Shown in pieces: positions 53,055 to 63,223 of a DNA stretch of 64,000 nt; within the stretch, counting starts at the first letter, position 1, and each line of letters opens with the position of its first letter. The notes under the pieces were generated by a model that saw nothing but the letters and a program-made list of their open reading frames with translations, had not been told where the DNA came from and made no database searches. This stretch comes from Undibacterium sp. KW1 (GTDB lineage: Bacteria > Pseudomonadota > Gammaproteobacteria > Burkholderiales > Burkholderiaceae_D): assembly GCF_009937955.1 (NCBI RefSeq), contig NZ_AP018439.1, forward strand, positions 1,922,001-1,986,000, in the 5' to 3' direction. Both the position numbers and the translations under genes were made by a program.

Positions 53055-54857
53055 ATGACAACAGAATTGCAAACAAAATGGCTGTGCAATGAATCTGGCT
53101 TCGATAGCCATGACAGTACCCGTTTGTTTTACCGCAGCTGGCAACCGCTGGCGATTCCTGCAGGCCAGCCACAAAAAGCCCTGATATTTTTACACCGCGG
53201 TCATGAACATTCTGGCCGTATAGGCCCGCTGGTAGAGCAATTTGGTTTTACCCAGGACTGGGCTTTTGCCTGGGACGCGCGTGGCCATGGCAATTCACCG
53301 GGTGAGCGCGGTGATGCACCTGATTTCCAAACCATGGTGCGCGATTTTGACAGCTTCATCAATCACATCCAGCAGAGCTATGGTATAGACAAAGAAAACA
53401 TGCTCATCGTGGCAAACAGTGTGGGTGCCGTGATTGCCGCAACCTGGCTGCATGACTATGCACCGCGCGTGCGTGGTGTGGTCATGGCGGCTGCTGCATT
53501 TGATATCAACCTGTATGTGCCGCTGGCCAAGCCAGCGTTGCGTTTTGCCACCTGCTTCAAGCCTGACTTGTTTGTCACCAGCTATATACGCTCATCCATG
53601 CTCACGCATTCTGCTGAACAAGCCAAAGCCTATGATGCCGACCCGCTGATTACCAAGAATATATCTGCAAGGGTTTTGCTGGATCTGGCCGATACTGCCA
53701 AGCGCGTAGTGCAGGATGCCCAGGCGATAGATGCACCCGTGTTAATGCTGGTCGCCGATAAGGATTACGTCGTCAAGCAGGCGCCGCAAAAGCAGTTTTT
53801 TGAAACGATCTCTTCGACACTGAAGCGCTATATCCTCATAGAAAACTGCCATCATGCGATTTTTTATGAGAGCGAAAACCAGGTGCAGCAAGCCATACAG
53901 GCCGCTAAGGATTTCATCAATGAATGTTATGCCAAAGAGCTGTTACCCTTGCCGCATTACTTCAAGGCAGATACCTTAAGCCAGAGTGCGCGCCAATACC
54001 AGGCATTGCAGCAAGGCAAATTGGGTGGGGCGCTGGAAAACGCCTTTTACGGCATGCAAAAATTCATGCTCAGTCATCTGGGTAGACTCAGCAATGGCAT
54101 GACGATAGGTTTGCAACACGGCTTTGATTCCGGCGCATCACTCGATTATGTCTATCGCAACCAGGCAGGTGGCCGTTTGCTGATAGGCGGTATGATAGAC
54201 CGTGGTTATCTGGATGCGATAGGCTGGCGCGGCATACGCCAGCGCAAGGTACAGATGCAGCAGACTTTGTCTGACCTGATACAGCAATACCCGGCAGACC
54301 AGCCTGTGCGCATACTTGATATTGCTGCCGGTGGAGGTCGCTATGTGCTGGAAACCATCAAACGCTTCCAGAACCGCAATATAGAAATCAGCCTGCGCGA
54401 CTTTGACCAGGCCAATCTGGATCAGGCCAAATTACTCGCAGAACGTTTGCAGTTGAAAAACAAGATCAGCTATCAATGCCGCGATGCCTTTGCCGCAACC
54501 AGTTACCCGGCGGAAGAAGATGCCTATGACATCGTCATCGTCTCTGGTTTGTATGAGCTGTTCAGTGACAATGTCCTGGTACTGGCATCCTTGCGCGGCA
54601 TACAGCAGCAATTGAAAATTGGCGGGTACCTGGTGTACACTGGCCAGCCATGGCATCCGCAGTTATTGATGATCGCCAAGACCCTGAATACCCATCGCGG
54701 CCAGTCATGGCAAATGCGCCCACGCCCACAGGCAGAGATGGATGCCCTGGTCGCCAGCATAGGTTGCAAAAAAATTGCGACGCAGCTCGGTATAGCGGGG
54801 ATATTTACGGTGTCGGTGGCGCAGCGTGATGCGGCAGTGCCCGTTTTATCCGATTGA
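53055..54857 (+). CDS. Fusion of alpha/beta hydrolase and class I SAM methyltransferase
   Basis: A 600-residue two-domain protein. The N-terminal part (about residues 10-295) is an alpha/beta hydrolase of monoglyceride/lysophospholipase type: LIFLHRGHEHSGR, AWDARGHGNSPGERG, nucleophile Ser in IVANSVGAVIAATW, and a His in ENCHHAIFYE. The C-terminal part (about 390-590) is a Rossmann methyltransferase with motif I ILDIAAGGGRYVLE and DIVIVSGLYELFSD. AAGGA precedes the start. This fusion suggests removal of an acyl group and methylation in one pathway. It overlaps the convergent next gene by 53 bp. Confidence 0.9.
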   Translation: MTTELQTKWLCNESGFDSHDSTRLFYRSWQPLAIPAGQPQKALIFLHRGHEHSGRIGPLVEQFGFTQDWAFAWDARGHGNSPGERGDAPDFQTMVRDFDSFINHIQQSYGIDKENMLIVANSVGAVIAATWLHDYAPRVRGVVMAAAAFDINLYVPLAKPALRFATCFKPDLFVTSYIRSSMLTHSAEQAKAYDADPLITKNISARVLLDLADTAKRVVQDAQAIDAPVLMLVADKDYVVKQAPQKQFFETISSTLKRYILIENCHHAIFYESENQVQQAIQAAKDFINECYAKELLPLPHYFKADTLSQSARQYQALQQGKLGGALENAFYGMQKFMLSHLGRLSNGMTIGLQHGFDSGASLDYVYRNQAGGRLLIGGMIDRGYLDAIGWRGIRQRKVQMQQTLSDLIQQYPADQPVRILDIAAGGGRYVLETIKRFQNRNIEISLRDFDQANLDQAKLLAERLQLKNKISYQCRDAFAATSYPAEEDAYDIVIVSGLYELFSDNVLVLASLRGIQQQLKIGGYLVYTGQPWHPQLLMIAKTLNTHRGQSWQMRPRPQAEMDALVASIGCKKIATQLGIAGIFTVSVAQRDAAVPVLSD

Positions 54858-55425
54858 ACAAAGTCCAGAGCAAGAGTAGCAGGACGATGAGCAACACCGC
54901 ATTCAGCCAGATCGCTGGTAGTTGAAAAGCTACAAGCAGGGCCAGCAAACCAAAGGCAAAAGCGCGGTCGCTTTTGCCCATGGGGCCATCAAAGCGGCGC
55001 TTGGAACCTGCCAGTAAGGCTGCAACGCCAGCAAACTCTGTCAGCAGGGCCAGCATAGCCACTGCAATCAACAAGGGCAGATGTATGCCTGCCACCAGGG
55101 CAAAAGGCAAGACCAGGGCGGCATCTGAAACCTGATCTGCCACTTCATTGAAAATGGCTCCAAAGGCAGTTTTTTGCTGGGTGACGTTGGCCAGCATGCC
55201 ATCTATCGCATTCAGCGCCATGCGCACGAACATAAAGACCGGTAGCCCCAGCCACAAGTTTTTATTCTGCGGATAACAAGCCAGCGCAATGCCATAGGCG
55301 ATGGACAGGACCATCGCCAGCAGAGTCACCTGATTTGGCGTGATATGTCGTTTCGCCAGGCCCGCCAGCAAAGGTTGTAGCAATTGCTGGAAGCGCGGCT
55401 TCAGTTGGTAGATAGAAAAACTCAT
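54805..55425 (-). CDS. CDP-alcohol phosphatidyltransferase
   Basis: A 206-residue, about six-helix membrane enzyme of the CDP-alcohol phosphatidyltransferase family, which joins a CDP-diacylglycerol to an alcohol or polyol. The metal-binding signature is read as NAIDGMLANVTQQKTAFG followed by NEVADQVSD. The usual DGxxAR is DGMLAN, with Asn for Arg, while all acidic residues of the motif are kept. ATG 55425 overlaps the stop of the PAP2/phosphatase gene (ATGA), so the two are coupled. The alcohol acceptor is unknown. Confidence 0.88.
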   Translation of the reverse strand: MSFSIYQLKPRFQQLLQPLLAGLAKRHITPNQVTLLAMVLSIAYGIALACYPQNKNLWLGLPVFMFVRMALNAIDGMLANVTQQKTAFGAIFNEVADQVSDAALVLPFALVAGIHLPLLIAVAMLALLTEFAGVAALLAGSKRRFDGPMGKSDRAFAFGLLALLVAFQLPAIWLNAVLLIVLLLLLWTLFNRIKRALPHHAAPPTP

Positions 55426-56615
55426 GGTCTGCTGTTTGTTCCTTGTGACATATACAGTTTGGCCAGCAATATACATCGGCTATAACCCATGGCGCAATGC
55501 AGGTAAACCGTTTTGCCCGTTTCAATTTCCTGGCGCATGTATTGCAAGATTTCATCGCTTACCGGTTTGCCTGGCTTGAGCAGATCAAGCAGAGGGAAAT
55601 GTCTATAAGCGTGCTTGCGCAAGGCAGGCGTTTCGCTGAGTTCATTTGCCAGGTCGATGATGCTGCAATCTGGCGGCAGTTGTTTTGCCTCCCGGCTACT
55701 GAGGCGGCGCCCCACCCAGAGTCGATCTGTCAATTTGATGATGACGGGTTTGCGCCTCTCACGCCAGACAACGGCCAGCCAGGTAAGCTGGTAACCGAGC
55801 AAATAAGGTGCATACATGAACCATATCCACCACGGATATTGCCCCTGTTTTTTATGCAGGAAGTAAACATCGTTACGATAATAAGCCAGACTGACCAGAG
55901 CGAGACTGCATGCTATGTACAAAGCCAGCCAGCTATGGGCAAAGATGAAGCCTGTGATAAAAAATACGCTGGCAAATATCAGGTAATAAAACGCCACATG
56001 CGGTTCTGCTCTTTTCGGTTTGATAAAGACGACGCAAAACAATCCCAGCAAACTGCCGCCAAGCACATCCAGCAAATGGTGTTGATAAGTGAATACCGTC
56101 GAGGCAGCTGTGAGAAGTAACCACGCGGCCAGCGCCATGCGTAGCAGCCTTGTGCGGACATGCTCGCGCAAGGCGCTCCAGAATAACAGGCAGTAAGCAA
56201 CATGCAGCGAGGGTAATTGATTATATGGTTTATCCATTAGCGCCAGATAATCATATAGATATGCACACCATATAGAGGAGATGGCAGGTCTGGGCCAACT
56301 GAATTGCAGAGGGTAGAGCACGAAGATGAAGGCTGCAATGACGGTTGCCAGCAACAGGCGCTGGCTAAGCAGGCGTAATTGATCCTGGCTGTGCACTACA
56401 AAGAATGTCAGGCAAAAAAACAGGCCTGAACTGAGGTAGGGCAGTATCATCCATTGCAAAAACGGGATGCCAGCCTCAAATGACAGGGCAGCGTGCCTTA
56501 TCACTCCTTGCTGCTGCGCCAGCAGATTGGCGGCCAGATAGCACAAGCCAAATGCCAGGGAATTCAGCAACCAGTGACGCAAGCGGTGTTGCACAGGTGC
56601 AGGAGTGGATGGCAT
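55422..56615 (-). CDS. PAP2-type lipid phosphatase fused to a dual-specificity phosphatase
   Basis: A 397-residue membrane protein. The N-terminal part (about residues 15-260) is a PAP2/inositol-phosphorylceramide-synthase-like membrane domain: the PSLH motif in NQLPSLHVAYCLLFWS and HHLLDVLGGSLLG carry the catalytic histidines. The C-terminal part (about 295-397) is a dual-specificity phosphatase with the CxxGxxR loop in YLHCAMGYSRCILLAK. It probably removes phosphate from a phospholipid intermediate such as a phosphatidyl-polyol phosphate. It is coupled to the CDP-alcohol transferase. Confidence 0.9.
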   Translation of the reverse strand: MPSTPAPVQHRLRHWLLNSLAFGLCYLAANLLAQQQGVIRHAALSFEAGIPFLQWMILPYLSSGLFFCLTFFVVHSQDQLRLLSQRLLLATVIAAFIFVLYPLQFSWPRPAISSIWCAYLYDYLALMDKPYNQLPSLHVAYCLLFWSALREHVRTRLLRMALAAWLLLTAASTVFTYQHHLLDVLGGSLLGLFCVVFIKPKRAEPHVAFYYLIFASVFFITGFIFAHSWLALYIACSLALVSLAYYRNDVYFLHKKQGQYPWWIWFMYAPYLLGYQLTWLAVVWRERRKPVIIKLTDRLWVGRRLSSREAKQLPPDCSIIDLANELSETPALRKHAYRHFPLLDLLKPGKPVSDEILQYMRQEIETGKTVYLHCAMGYSRCILLAKLYMSQGTNSRP

Positions 56616-56656
56616 TTGATATATGTTTAGCCTTAACAGTGTGATATTTTAGCAGG

Positions 56657-57751
56657 ATGAATCAAGTTAAAAAATATAAACGCTGCATGGTATTGGCAGG
56701 TGGTGGATTTCGTTTTGGTATTTACCTGGGCATGTACGCAGCCGCCTGCGAGGCTGGCCGTGCGCCAGATATCCTGCTGGCCAGTTGCGGCGGCGCGATT
56801 GCGGCAAGCATCATTGCCGGGTTTCCTGACGATGCGCAACGCAAGGCATGGCTGAGCTCGGAAGAAATGTACCATTACTGGAGCGGTTTGAAATCTTCTC
56901 CCAGGGCAGGCATAGTCCGCGCGTTGGCCTTGGCCGCTAAACGTGGTTTTGGGCGTGACTCTGCCAGCACCATACCTGACCTGTTCAATGAATACCTGTT
57001 TGAAATCCCGGCGGAATTGCCCTTGCCAAGATTGGCGGCAATCGAGCAGTCAGTAGCGACTGCCATCATAGGTGGCAAATTGCTGTTTGATGAAAATGAA
57101 GTCGGCCTGGCCCGTGGCCAGCGCAAATTATTTGCCGAGACCGTGTTTTGTGGTCCAAGAGCAGCGGCACTGCTGGATGGCATGACCTCACCACTGGCAG
57201 ACCCGCGCTGGGGGGAGCATGCCATTTCAGAGCAGTTATTGTGCGATGTGCAAACGCCAACCAGTCTGGCAGCACGTATTTCTATCACTGACATGTTTTA
57301 TTTCCGTTGCCATACCCATACCGATGGTAATTATTTTGGCGGTGTACTGGACTTGTTCCCCATTGAGATCGCAAAACGCCTGGCAGATGAAGTCATGATG
57401 GAATTCAAACAGAGTTTTGACCAGGCTTTTTCCATCCCTGCCTGGCGCACGGTCCTGGGCCTCGATGGCAATGCCCGCCTGCGCTATGCAAATGGACAGG
57501 CAGTTGATGTGCGTATCGATACATCCGACGTGGCAACGGTCTTGGCCAAAGAATCAGTACAAAAGAAACTGGACTGGCGTAATAACCGCATACGCCTGAG
57601 CATGCCAGAAAACCATGCCACCTATGCAGCCTATATGGAGGCCCAATGGCAATATGGTTATGCACGCGGCATGGAAGCCTTCACCCGGCAAACAGCCTAT
57701 GACGAAGCCATGATACGCCACAGCGACAAATACAGCAGGGGCGTGGCCTAG
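56657..57751 (+). CDS. Patatin-like protein with Cys at the nucleophile position
   Basis: A 364-residue cytosolic patatin/phospholipase-like protein. The glycine-rich oxyanion loop VLAGGGFRFGIYLG (residues 12-25) and the DG dyad candidate HTDGNYFGG (near residue 222) are present. The usual GxSxG nucleophile elbow is ASCGGAIAAS, with Cys44 in the serine position. Such a change may mean altered or lost hydrolase activity, or acyl transfer. It is divergent from the PAP2/phosphatase gene and 2 bp from the next SDR gene. Confidence 0.8.
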   Translation: MNQVKKYKRCMVLAGGGFRFGIYLGMYAAACEAGRAPDILLASCGGAIAASIIAGFPDDAQRKAWLSSEEMYHYWSGLKSSPRAGIVRALALAAKRGFGRDSASTIPDLFNEYLFEIPAELPLPRLAAIEQSVATAIIGGKLLFDENEVGLARGQRKLFAETVFCGPRAAALLDGMTSPLADPRWGEHAISEQLLCDVQTPTSLAARISITDMFYFRCHTHTDGNYFGGVLDLFPIEIAKRLADEVMMEFKQSFDQAFSIPAWRTVLGLDGNARLRYANGQAVDVRIDTSDVATVLAKESVQKKLDWRNNRIRLSMPENHATYAAYMEAQWQYGYARGMEAFTRQTAYDEAMIRHSDKYSRGVA

Positions 57752-57753
57752 GC

Positions 57754-58476
57754 ATGAAGAGCATCATGGTCATAGGCGGCACCAGCGGCATAGGCCTGGC
57801 GCTTGCCCGTCACTATTTGCAGCGCGGTGCCAGAGTCGCAGTCTGTGGTCGTGACTTGCAACGCCTGCCCGCTGACTTGCATGGGGTAGTCAGTTATCAA
57901 CTCGATATCGCAGATCGCGCCGACTTGTCACAAGCCATTGATGACTTTGCTTTGCAGGGCCTGGACATGCTCATCGTCACCGCCGGTATTTATTACAATA
58001 CCCGCAGCCATATGCTGGATGAGGCTGCCACCCTGCACATGCTGCGCACCAATGTCAGTGGCCTGAGCCATGCATTTGAACTGGCAGCCGAAAAAATGCT
58101 GCTGCAAAAGTCGGGGCAACTGGTGGCCATCTCATCGGTTGCGGGTTTGCTGCACGATTATCCCGGCGCGTCCGTCTATAGCGCGACCAAGCGCAGTGTC
58201 TTGAGTTTGTGCGATACCTACTGCATTGCACTCAAACCATTTTCCATTGCCGTGACTGCGATAGTACCTGGCTATATTGATACCGCGAAGCTGCGTACCT
58301 TGAATGAGGGCGATGCCAGTCATAAGCCTTTTATCATGTCTGAGCAGAAGGCCGTGGCCTTGATTGTAGAAGCTATTGCCGCGCAGTGCGACAGGCTGGT
58401 GTTTCCTTGGCAGATGAATTGGTTGATTACGGCATTGAATTTGTTGCCGAAGTGGGTGTTGAAGTTGAGGAAATAG
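57754..58476 (+). CDS. SDR-family oxidoreductase of the lipid cluster
   Basis: A 240-residue classical short-chain dehydrogenase: nucleotide motif GGTSGIGLAL (residues 8-17), VTAGIYYNTRS in place of NNAG, Ser in ISSVAG and Tyr-x3-Lys in SVYSATKRSVLSL. A C-terminal hydrophobic stretch (WQMNWLITALNLLPKWVLK) suggests membrane association. It is likely co-transcribed with the patatin gene and may reduce a lipid intermediate. A terminator and a short repeat follow. Confidence 0.88.
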   Translation: MKSIMVIGGTSGIGLALARHYLQRGARVAVCGRDLQRLPADLHGVVSYQLDIADRADLSQAIDDFALQGLDMLIVTAGIYYNTRSHMLDEAATLHMLRTNVSGLSHAFELAAEKMLLQKSGQLVAISSVAGLLHDYPGASVYSATKRSVLSLCDTYCIALKPFSIAVTAIVPGYIDTAKLRTLNEGDASHKPFIMSEQKAVALIVEAIAAQCDRLVFPWQMNWLITALNLLPKWVLKLRK

Positions 58477-58527
58477 GCAGGGGCTTATGCTCAATTCTTG
58501 CGTTTCAAATTACGGCAATCATACAGA

Positions 58528-58566
58528 CGTCATTCCAGCATGATTTTGGCTGGAATCCAGCGACGT
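58528..58566. repeat. Short palindromic intergenic repeat
   Basis: CGTCATTCCAGC and GCTGGAATCCAGCGACG surround a short AT centre; ATTCCAGC and GCTGGAAT are perfect inverted arms. Repeats of the form TTCCAGC...GCTGGAATCCAGCG are common between genes in proteobacteria. No coding content. Confidence 0.55.
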
Positions 58567-58621
58567 TTGTAAAGCAACAAGTGAAATGCTTTTGATGTTC
58601 AATTTAAGCAGCTTTCAATGA

Positions 58622-58657
58622 AAAATCGTCCATGACACTTATTTCACGGACGATTTT
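58622..58657. terminator. Bidirectional terminator between SDR and parC
   Basis: Ten-base arms AAAATCGTCC (58622-58631) and GGACGATTTT (58648-58657) with a 16-nt loop. T-rich ends on both strands serve the convergent SDR and parC genes. Confidence 0.8.
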
Positions 58658-58702
58658 CAATTTCACAATCAGCAAACACCACTGATCAAACGCAAACAGC
58701 CA

Positions 58703-61030
58703 TTACTCTTTTGCCGTAATTTTCTGCAAGCCACTAGCCTTGATCTTGGCTTCCAGCGCCTTGCCCTTGCGCGCACGTTTGCCGATGTGGATACCCAGAC
58801 CAGTTGCGCTGAGATTGACTTCCTGCGGCTTGCCACCCCGGCCTATGCCGAGCACTCGCACACCTCGCTGACTGATGGCCTGGGCTGACACGAGGCTTTC
58901 CTTGTCTTCCAGTTCCATCAAGATCACGCCACGGCCACCGCTGGAGAGTTGCTTGATTTCTGCCAGGCCAAAGACCAGCAAACGACCTTTTTCTGACAAG
59001 CAGGCAATCGCGCTGGCGTCGTCAGTGACTACGGCAGGTGGCAACGGTTGATCTGCTTCTTCCAGTGTCATGAAAGCTTTACCGGCTTTCATGCGGCCCA
59101 CCATGTCGCCGACTTTTGCGGTAAAACCATAACCAGCAGTCGATGACAACAACAGGCTGATGTCGGCACTGCCAGCAAAATAATGCAAAATCTTGCTGCC
59201 AACTGCCAGGTCTATCAGGGTAGTGATAGGTACGCCATCACCACGGGCACCGGGCAGGGCAGAGACGGCGACGGAATATACGCGACCATTCGAACCAAAT
59301 ACAAGCAATTGATCCACCGTGCGGCATTCAAAAGTGCCGTACAGGCTGTCGCCTGCCTTGAAGGTGAATTGGCCATTGTCATGACCATGGCCGGTACGTG
59401 CACGTACCCAGCCTTTTTCGGAAATGACTACCGTAACTGGTTCATCGATTACTTTTTGTTCTACTGAGGCCTTGGCAGCTTCTTCGATAACGGTACGACG
59501 GGCATCGCCAAATTGTTTGGCATCGGCTTCGATTTCCTTGATGAGCATACGCTTCATCGAAGATGGATTTTCCAGCAAATCATGCAGACCCGCTTTTTCT
59601 TTACGCAATTCATCCAGTTGCTGCTGTATCTTGATCGCTTCCAGACGTGCCAGCTGACGCAAGCGGATTTCCAGGATATCTTCCGCCTGGATATCTGACA
59701 GCTTGAACGCCGCAATCAGTGCAGGCTTGGGATCATCAGATTCACGGATGATGCGTATGACTTTATCGATATTCAACAGTACCGCTTCACGACCTTCCAG
59801 GATATGGATGCGGTCATCGACCTTTTTAAGGCGGAACTGGGTACGGCGTGTGACGGTCGTAAAGCGGAAGGTTATCCATTCACTGAGGATATCGAGCAAA
59901 CCTTTCTGGCGTGGGCGGCCATCGCCGCCTATCATTACCAGATTGATCGATGCTGAAGTCTCCAAAGAAGTATGGGCGAGCAGCATTTGCATGAACTCGG
60001 CCTGATCCTGGTTTTTGGATTTTGGTTCCAGTACCAGGCGTACCGGCGCATCCTTGCCGGACTCATCGCGTACCGTATCGAGCACTGACAGAATGACCTG
60101 TTTCAATGCCACCTGTTCTGGCGACAGCGTCTTTTTACCCAGCTTGATTTTAGGGTTGGTCAGCTCGTCGATTTCTTCCAGCACTTTTTGTGAGGACGTG
60201 CCAGGTGGTAATTCTGTGACCACGGCTTGCCACTGGCCGCGTGCCATTTCTTCTATCTTCCAGCGCGCGCGCACCTTCATGCTGCCACGGCCAGTCGCAT
60301 ACATATCGGCGATGGTAGATGCTGGCGTAATGATTTGCCCGCCACCCGGGAAGTCAGGGCCGGGGATGTATTCCATCAGCTCGGCATGCTTCATGGCCGG
60401 GTTGCGTATCAAGGCTACTGCGGCTTTGGCAACTTCAGTCAGGTTATGCGAAGGGATTTCTGTTGCCAGGCCGACCGCAATGCCGGATGCGCCATTCAGC
60501 AAGACGAAGGGCAGGCGGCTGGGCAGGAGCCTGGGCTCTTCGGTGGTGCCGTCATAGTTGGGCTGGAAATCAACCGTACCCTGGTCGATTTCATCCATCA
60601 GCAATCTTGAAATTGGTGTCAGGCGTGCTTCGGTGTAACGCATGGCCGCCGCACCGTCGCCGTCGCGTGAGCCGAAGTTACCCTGGCCATCAATCAATGG
60701 ATAGCGCAGGGAGAAATCCTGCGCCATGCGTACCAGGGCGTCATACACGGACTGGTCACCATGTGGGTGCAACTTACCGAGTACGTCACCGACTACAGCG
60801 GCAGATTTACGTGGCTTGGCGGCAGAGTTCAGGCCCAGCTCATTCATCGCATACAGGATGCGACGCTGTACTGGTTTTTGCCCGTCGCACACATCGGGCA
60901 GGGCGCGGCCTTTGACGACCGAGATGGCGTAATCGAGGTAGGCGCGTTCAGCAAAGGTCGCCAGTGTCAGGGTTTCACCATCGCCTGGTGGCGGTGGAGT
61001 TTGATCAAATAAATTCGCTTGTTCGCTCAT
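58703..61030 (-). CDS. parC: DNA topoisomerase IV subunit A
   Basis: Breakage-reunion subunit of topoisomerase IV, which decatenates daughter chromosomes. The 775-residue protein has the gyrA/parC fold. [26 protein letters not shown] carries the QRR motif. The catalytic Tyr is in [19 protein letters not shown], and [26 protein letters not shown] is the quinolone-determining region. The C-terminal beta-pinwheel is short. ATG 61030 (MSEQANLF) is used; a longer frame upstream is rejected. It follows parE by 52 bp on the same strand. Confidence 0.96.
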   Translation of the reverse strand: MSEQANLFDQTPPPPGDGETLTLATFAERAYLDYAISVVKGRALPDVCDGQKPVQRRILYAMNELGLNSAAKPRKSAAVVGDVLGKLHPHGDQSVYDALVRMAQDFSLRYPLIDGQGNFGSRDGDGAAAMRYTEARLTPISRLLMDEIDQGTVDFQPNYDGTTEEPRLLPSRLPFVLLNGASGIAVGLATEIPSHNLTEVAKAAVALIRNPAMKHAELMEYIPGPDFPGGGQIITPASTIADMYATGRGSMKVRARWKIEEMARGQWQAVVTELPPGTSSQKVLEEIDELTNPKIKLGKKTLSPEQVALKQVILSVLDTVRDESGKDAPVRLVLEPKSKNQDQAEFMQMLLAHTSLETSASINLVMIGGDGRPRQKGLLDILSEWITFRFTTVTRRTQFRLKKVDDRIHILEGREAVLLNIDKVIRIIRESDDPKPALIAAFKLSDIQAEDILEIRLRQLARLEAIKIQQQLDELRKEKAGLHDLLENPSSMKRMLIKEIEADAKQFGDARRTVIEEAAKASVEQKVIDEPVTVVISEKGWVRARTGHGHDNGQFTFKAGDSLYGTFECRTVDQLLVFGSNGRVYSVAVSALPGARGDGVPITTLIDLAVGSKILHYFAGSADISLLLSSTAGYGFTAKVGDMVGRMKAGKAFMTLEEADQPLPPAVVTDDASAIACLSEKGRLLVFGLAEIKQLSSGGRGVILMELEDKESLVSAQAISQRGVRVLGIGRGGKPQEVNLSATGLGIHIGKRARKGKALEAKIKASGLQKITAKE

Positions 61031-61082
61031 GGTTCTATTCGTATTTTTTTGTATTCTTTTGTGGTCCGTAAAGTCAGATATT

Positions 61083-63073
61083 TTATATATCAGCTTCAAC
61101 AGCATTACCATGCTCTTCTATCCAGGCACGGCGGGCGGCGGCTTCGCCTTTACCCATCAACATATTGAAGCGGCCTTCAGAAAAGACCTGATCAAACTCA
61201 CCAAGAGAAACTGGCAGCAGGCGGCGCGTATCCGGGTTCATGGTGGTTTCCCATAATTGGCTGGCATTCATTTCACCCAGGCCCTTGAAGCGGGAAATTG
61301 CCCAGGCACCATCCTTGACACCATCCTTACGCAATTTGTCTTCGATAGCGGTAAGTTCGCCTTGATCCAGTGCATAGATTTTCTGTGCCGGTTTCTTGCC
61401 GCGTGCCGGTGCATCGATGCGGAACAGCGGCGGACGTGCCACGCAGATATGGCCACGCGCAATCAATTGCGGGAAATGGCGGAAGAACAGCGTCAGCAAC
61501 AAGACCTGGATGTGAGAGCCATCAACGTCCGCATCAGAGAGTATGCAAATTTTGCCGTAGCGCAGATTGCTAAAGTCAACGATCTCATTTATTCCATGCG
61601 GATCAACACCTATGGCAACGGCGATGTCATGAATTTCGTTGTTGGCAAACAGGCGGTCGCGCTCAGATTCCCATGAGTTCAGCACCTTGCCGCGCAATGG
61701 CAAGATCGCCTGGAATTCCTTGTCGCGACCCATTTTGGCAGAACCACCGGCAGAATCACCCTCGACCAGGAAGATTTCATTGCGGTCGGTGTCATTCGAT
61801 TCGCAATCCGTCAGTTTGCCTGGCAAGACAGCCACGCCTGAGGATTTTTTCTTTTCCACTTTCTGTGCCGAGCGCAGGCGCGATTGCGCTTGCTTGATGA
61901 CCAGCTCAGCCAGTTTCTTGCCATATTCTACATGCGAATTCAACCACAGCTCCAGCGGTGGTTTGGCGAAGGAGGACACCAGGCGCACGGCATCGCGTGA
62001 ATTCAGCCGTTCCTTGATCTGGCCCTGGAATTGTGGGTCCAGTACCTTGGCAGACAAGACAAAGGAGACTCGTGCGAAAACGTCTTCTGGCAGCAGCTTG
62101 ACGCCTTTGGGTAGCAAGGAATGCATCTCGGCGAAGCTCTTCACTGCACCGAACAGGCCTTCGCGCAGACCGGATTCATGCGTACCGCCAGCGGGGTAGG
62201 GATGAGGTTTACATAGGATTCGCGGACGACATTGCCTTCTTCAGTCCATGCCACGACCCAGGATGCACCTTCGCCCTCGGCAAAGCCGTCGCTGTCTGAA
62301 TTGGCAAATTGCTCGCCTTCAAACAGGGGGATCAGTGGTTCACCGTGGGAGGATTGTGCCAGCGCCTCGGTCAGGTAACCACGCAGGCCCTGGTCATATT
62401 GCCAGGTCTGGCTTTCGCCTGTCTTTGCATGGGTCAGTGTCACCTTGACGCCAGGCAATAACACTGCCTTGGAGCGCAATAGGCGCTGTAATTCACCTTG
62501 TGGGATGTTGGCGCTGTCAAAATACTTGGCGTCTGGCCAGATAGTGACACGCGTACCGCTCTTTTTGTCTCCGCGCGCCAGTGGTTGGCTACGCAGTGGT
62601 TCTATCACGTCGCCATTGGCAAAAGTCAGGTTGTGCAAACCTGCTTCACGCCAGACCGTGATTTCCAGGCGTTTTGACAGGGCATTGGTGACCGACACAC
62701 CGACGCCATGCAAACCGCCGGAGAATGCATAGGCACCACCAGAACCTTTGTCGAATTTGCCGCCAGCATGCAGGCGGGTGAATACGATTTCCACGGTAGG
62801 CACGCCTTCTTCAGGGTGCAAACCGACGGGAATACCACGGCCATCATCTTCTACACTGATGCTGGTATCAGCATTGATGGTAACGAGGATATTTTTGCAA
62901 TGCCCGCCCAGCGCCTCATCCGAGGCATTGTCGATGACTTCCTGAATGATATGCAGTGGGTTTTCGGTGCGGGTATACATCCCCGGTCTTTGTTTGACCG
63001 GCTCCAGGCCTTTAAGTACTCGGATGGATGATTCGCTATAGTCTGACGGAGAAGTATTTTTTTTAGTGGCCAT
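61083..63073 (-). pseudogene. parE: DNA topoisomerase IV subunit B, frameshifted as given
   Basis: ATPase subunit of topoisomerase IV. From ATG 63073 the frame gives GHKL motifs (EVIDNASDEALGG, EDDGRGIPVG, GGLHGVGVSVTNAL) up to YVNLIPTP and then leaves the family. The next frame gives AGGTHESGLREGLFGAVKSF and continues through EGDSAGGSA and DADVDGSHI to TAA at 61083. One missing base at the C-run of the coding strand (62193-62196 on the plus strand) explains the break. parE is essential in nearly all bacteria, so a sequencing or assembly indel is much likelier than a real pseudogene. Corrected length is about 664 residues. Confidence 0.93.
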
Positions 63074-63223
63074 GCGAATGAAAATCTGTTGTTTTGGTTA
63101 ATTTTTTGATGATGTTTTGCAATTTTTTTGTGAGGCTGGCAGAATTAAGCTGTATTCTTGCAGCGTTTTTGCAGCTATTGTAGCTGCAATGATCGAAGCC
63201 GCAATGTGTAAGATGGAAAAACG

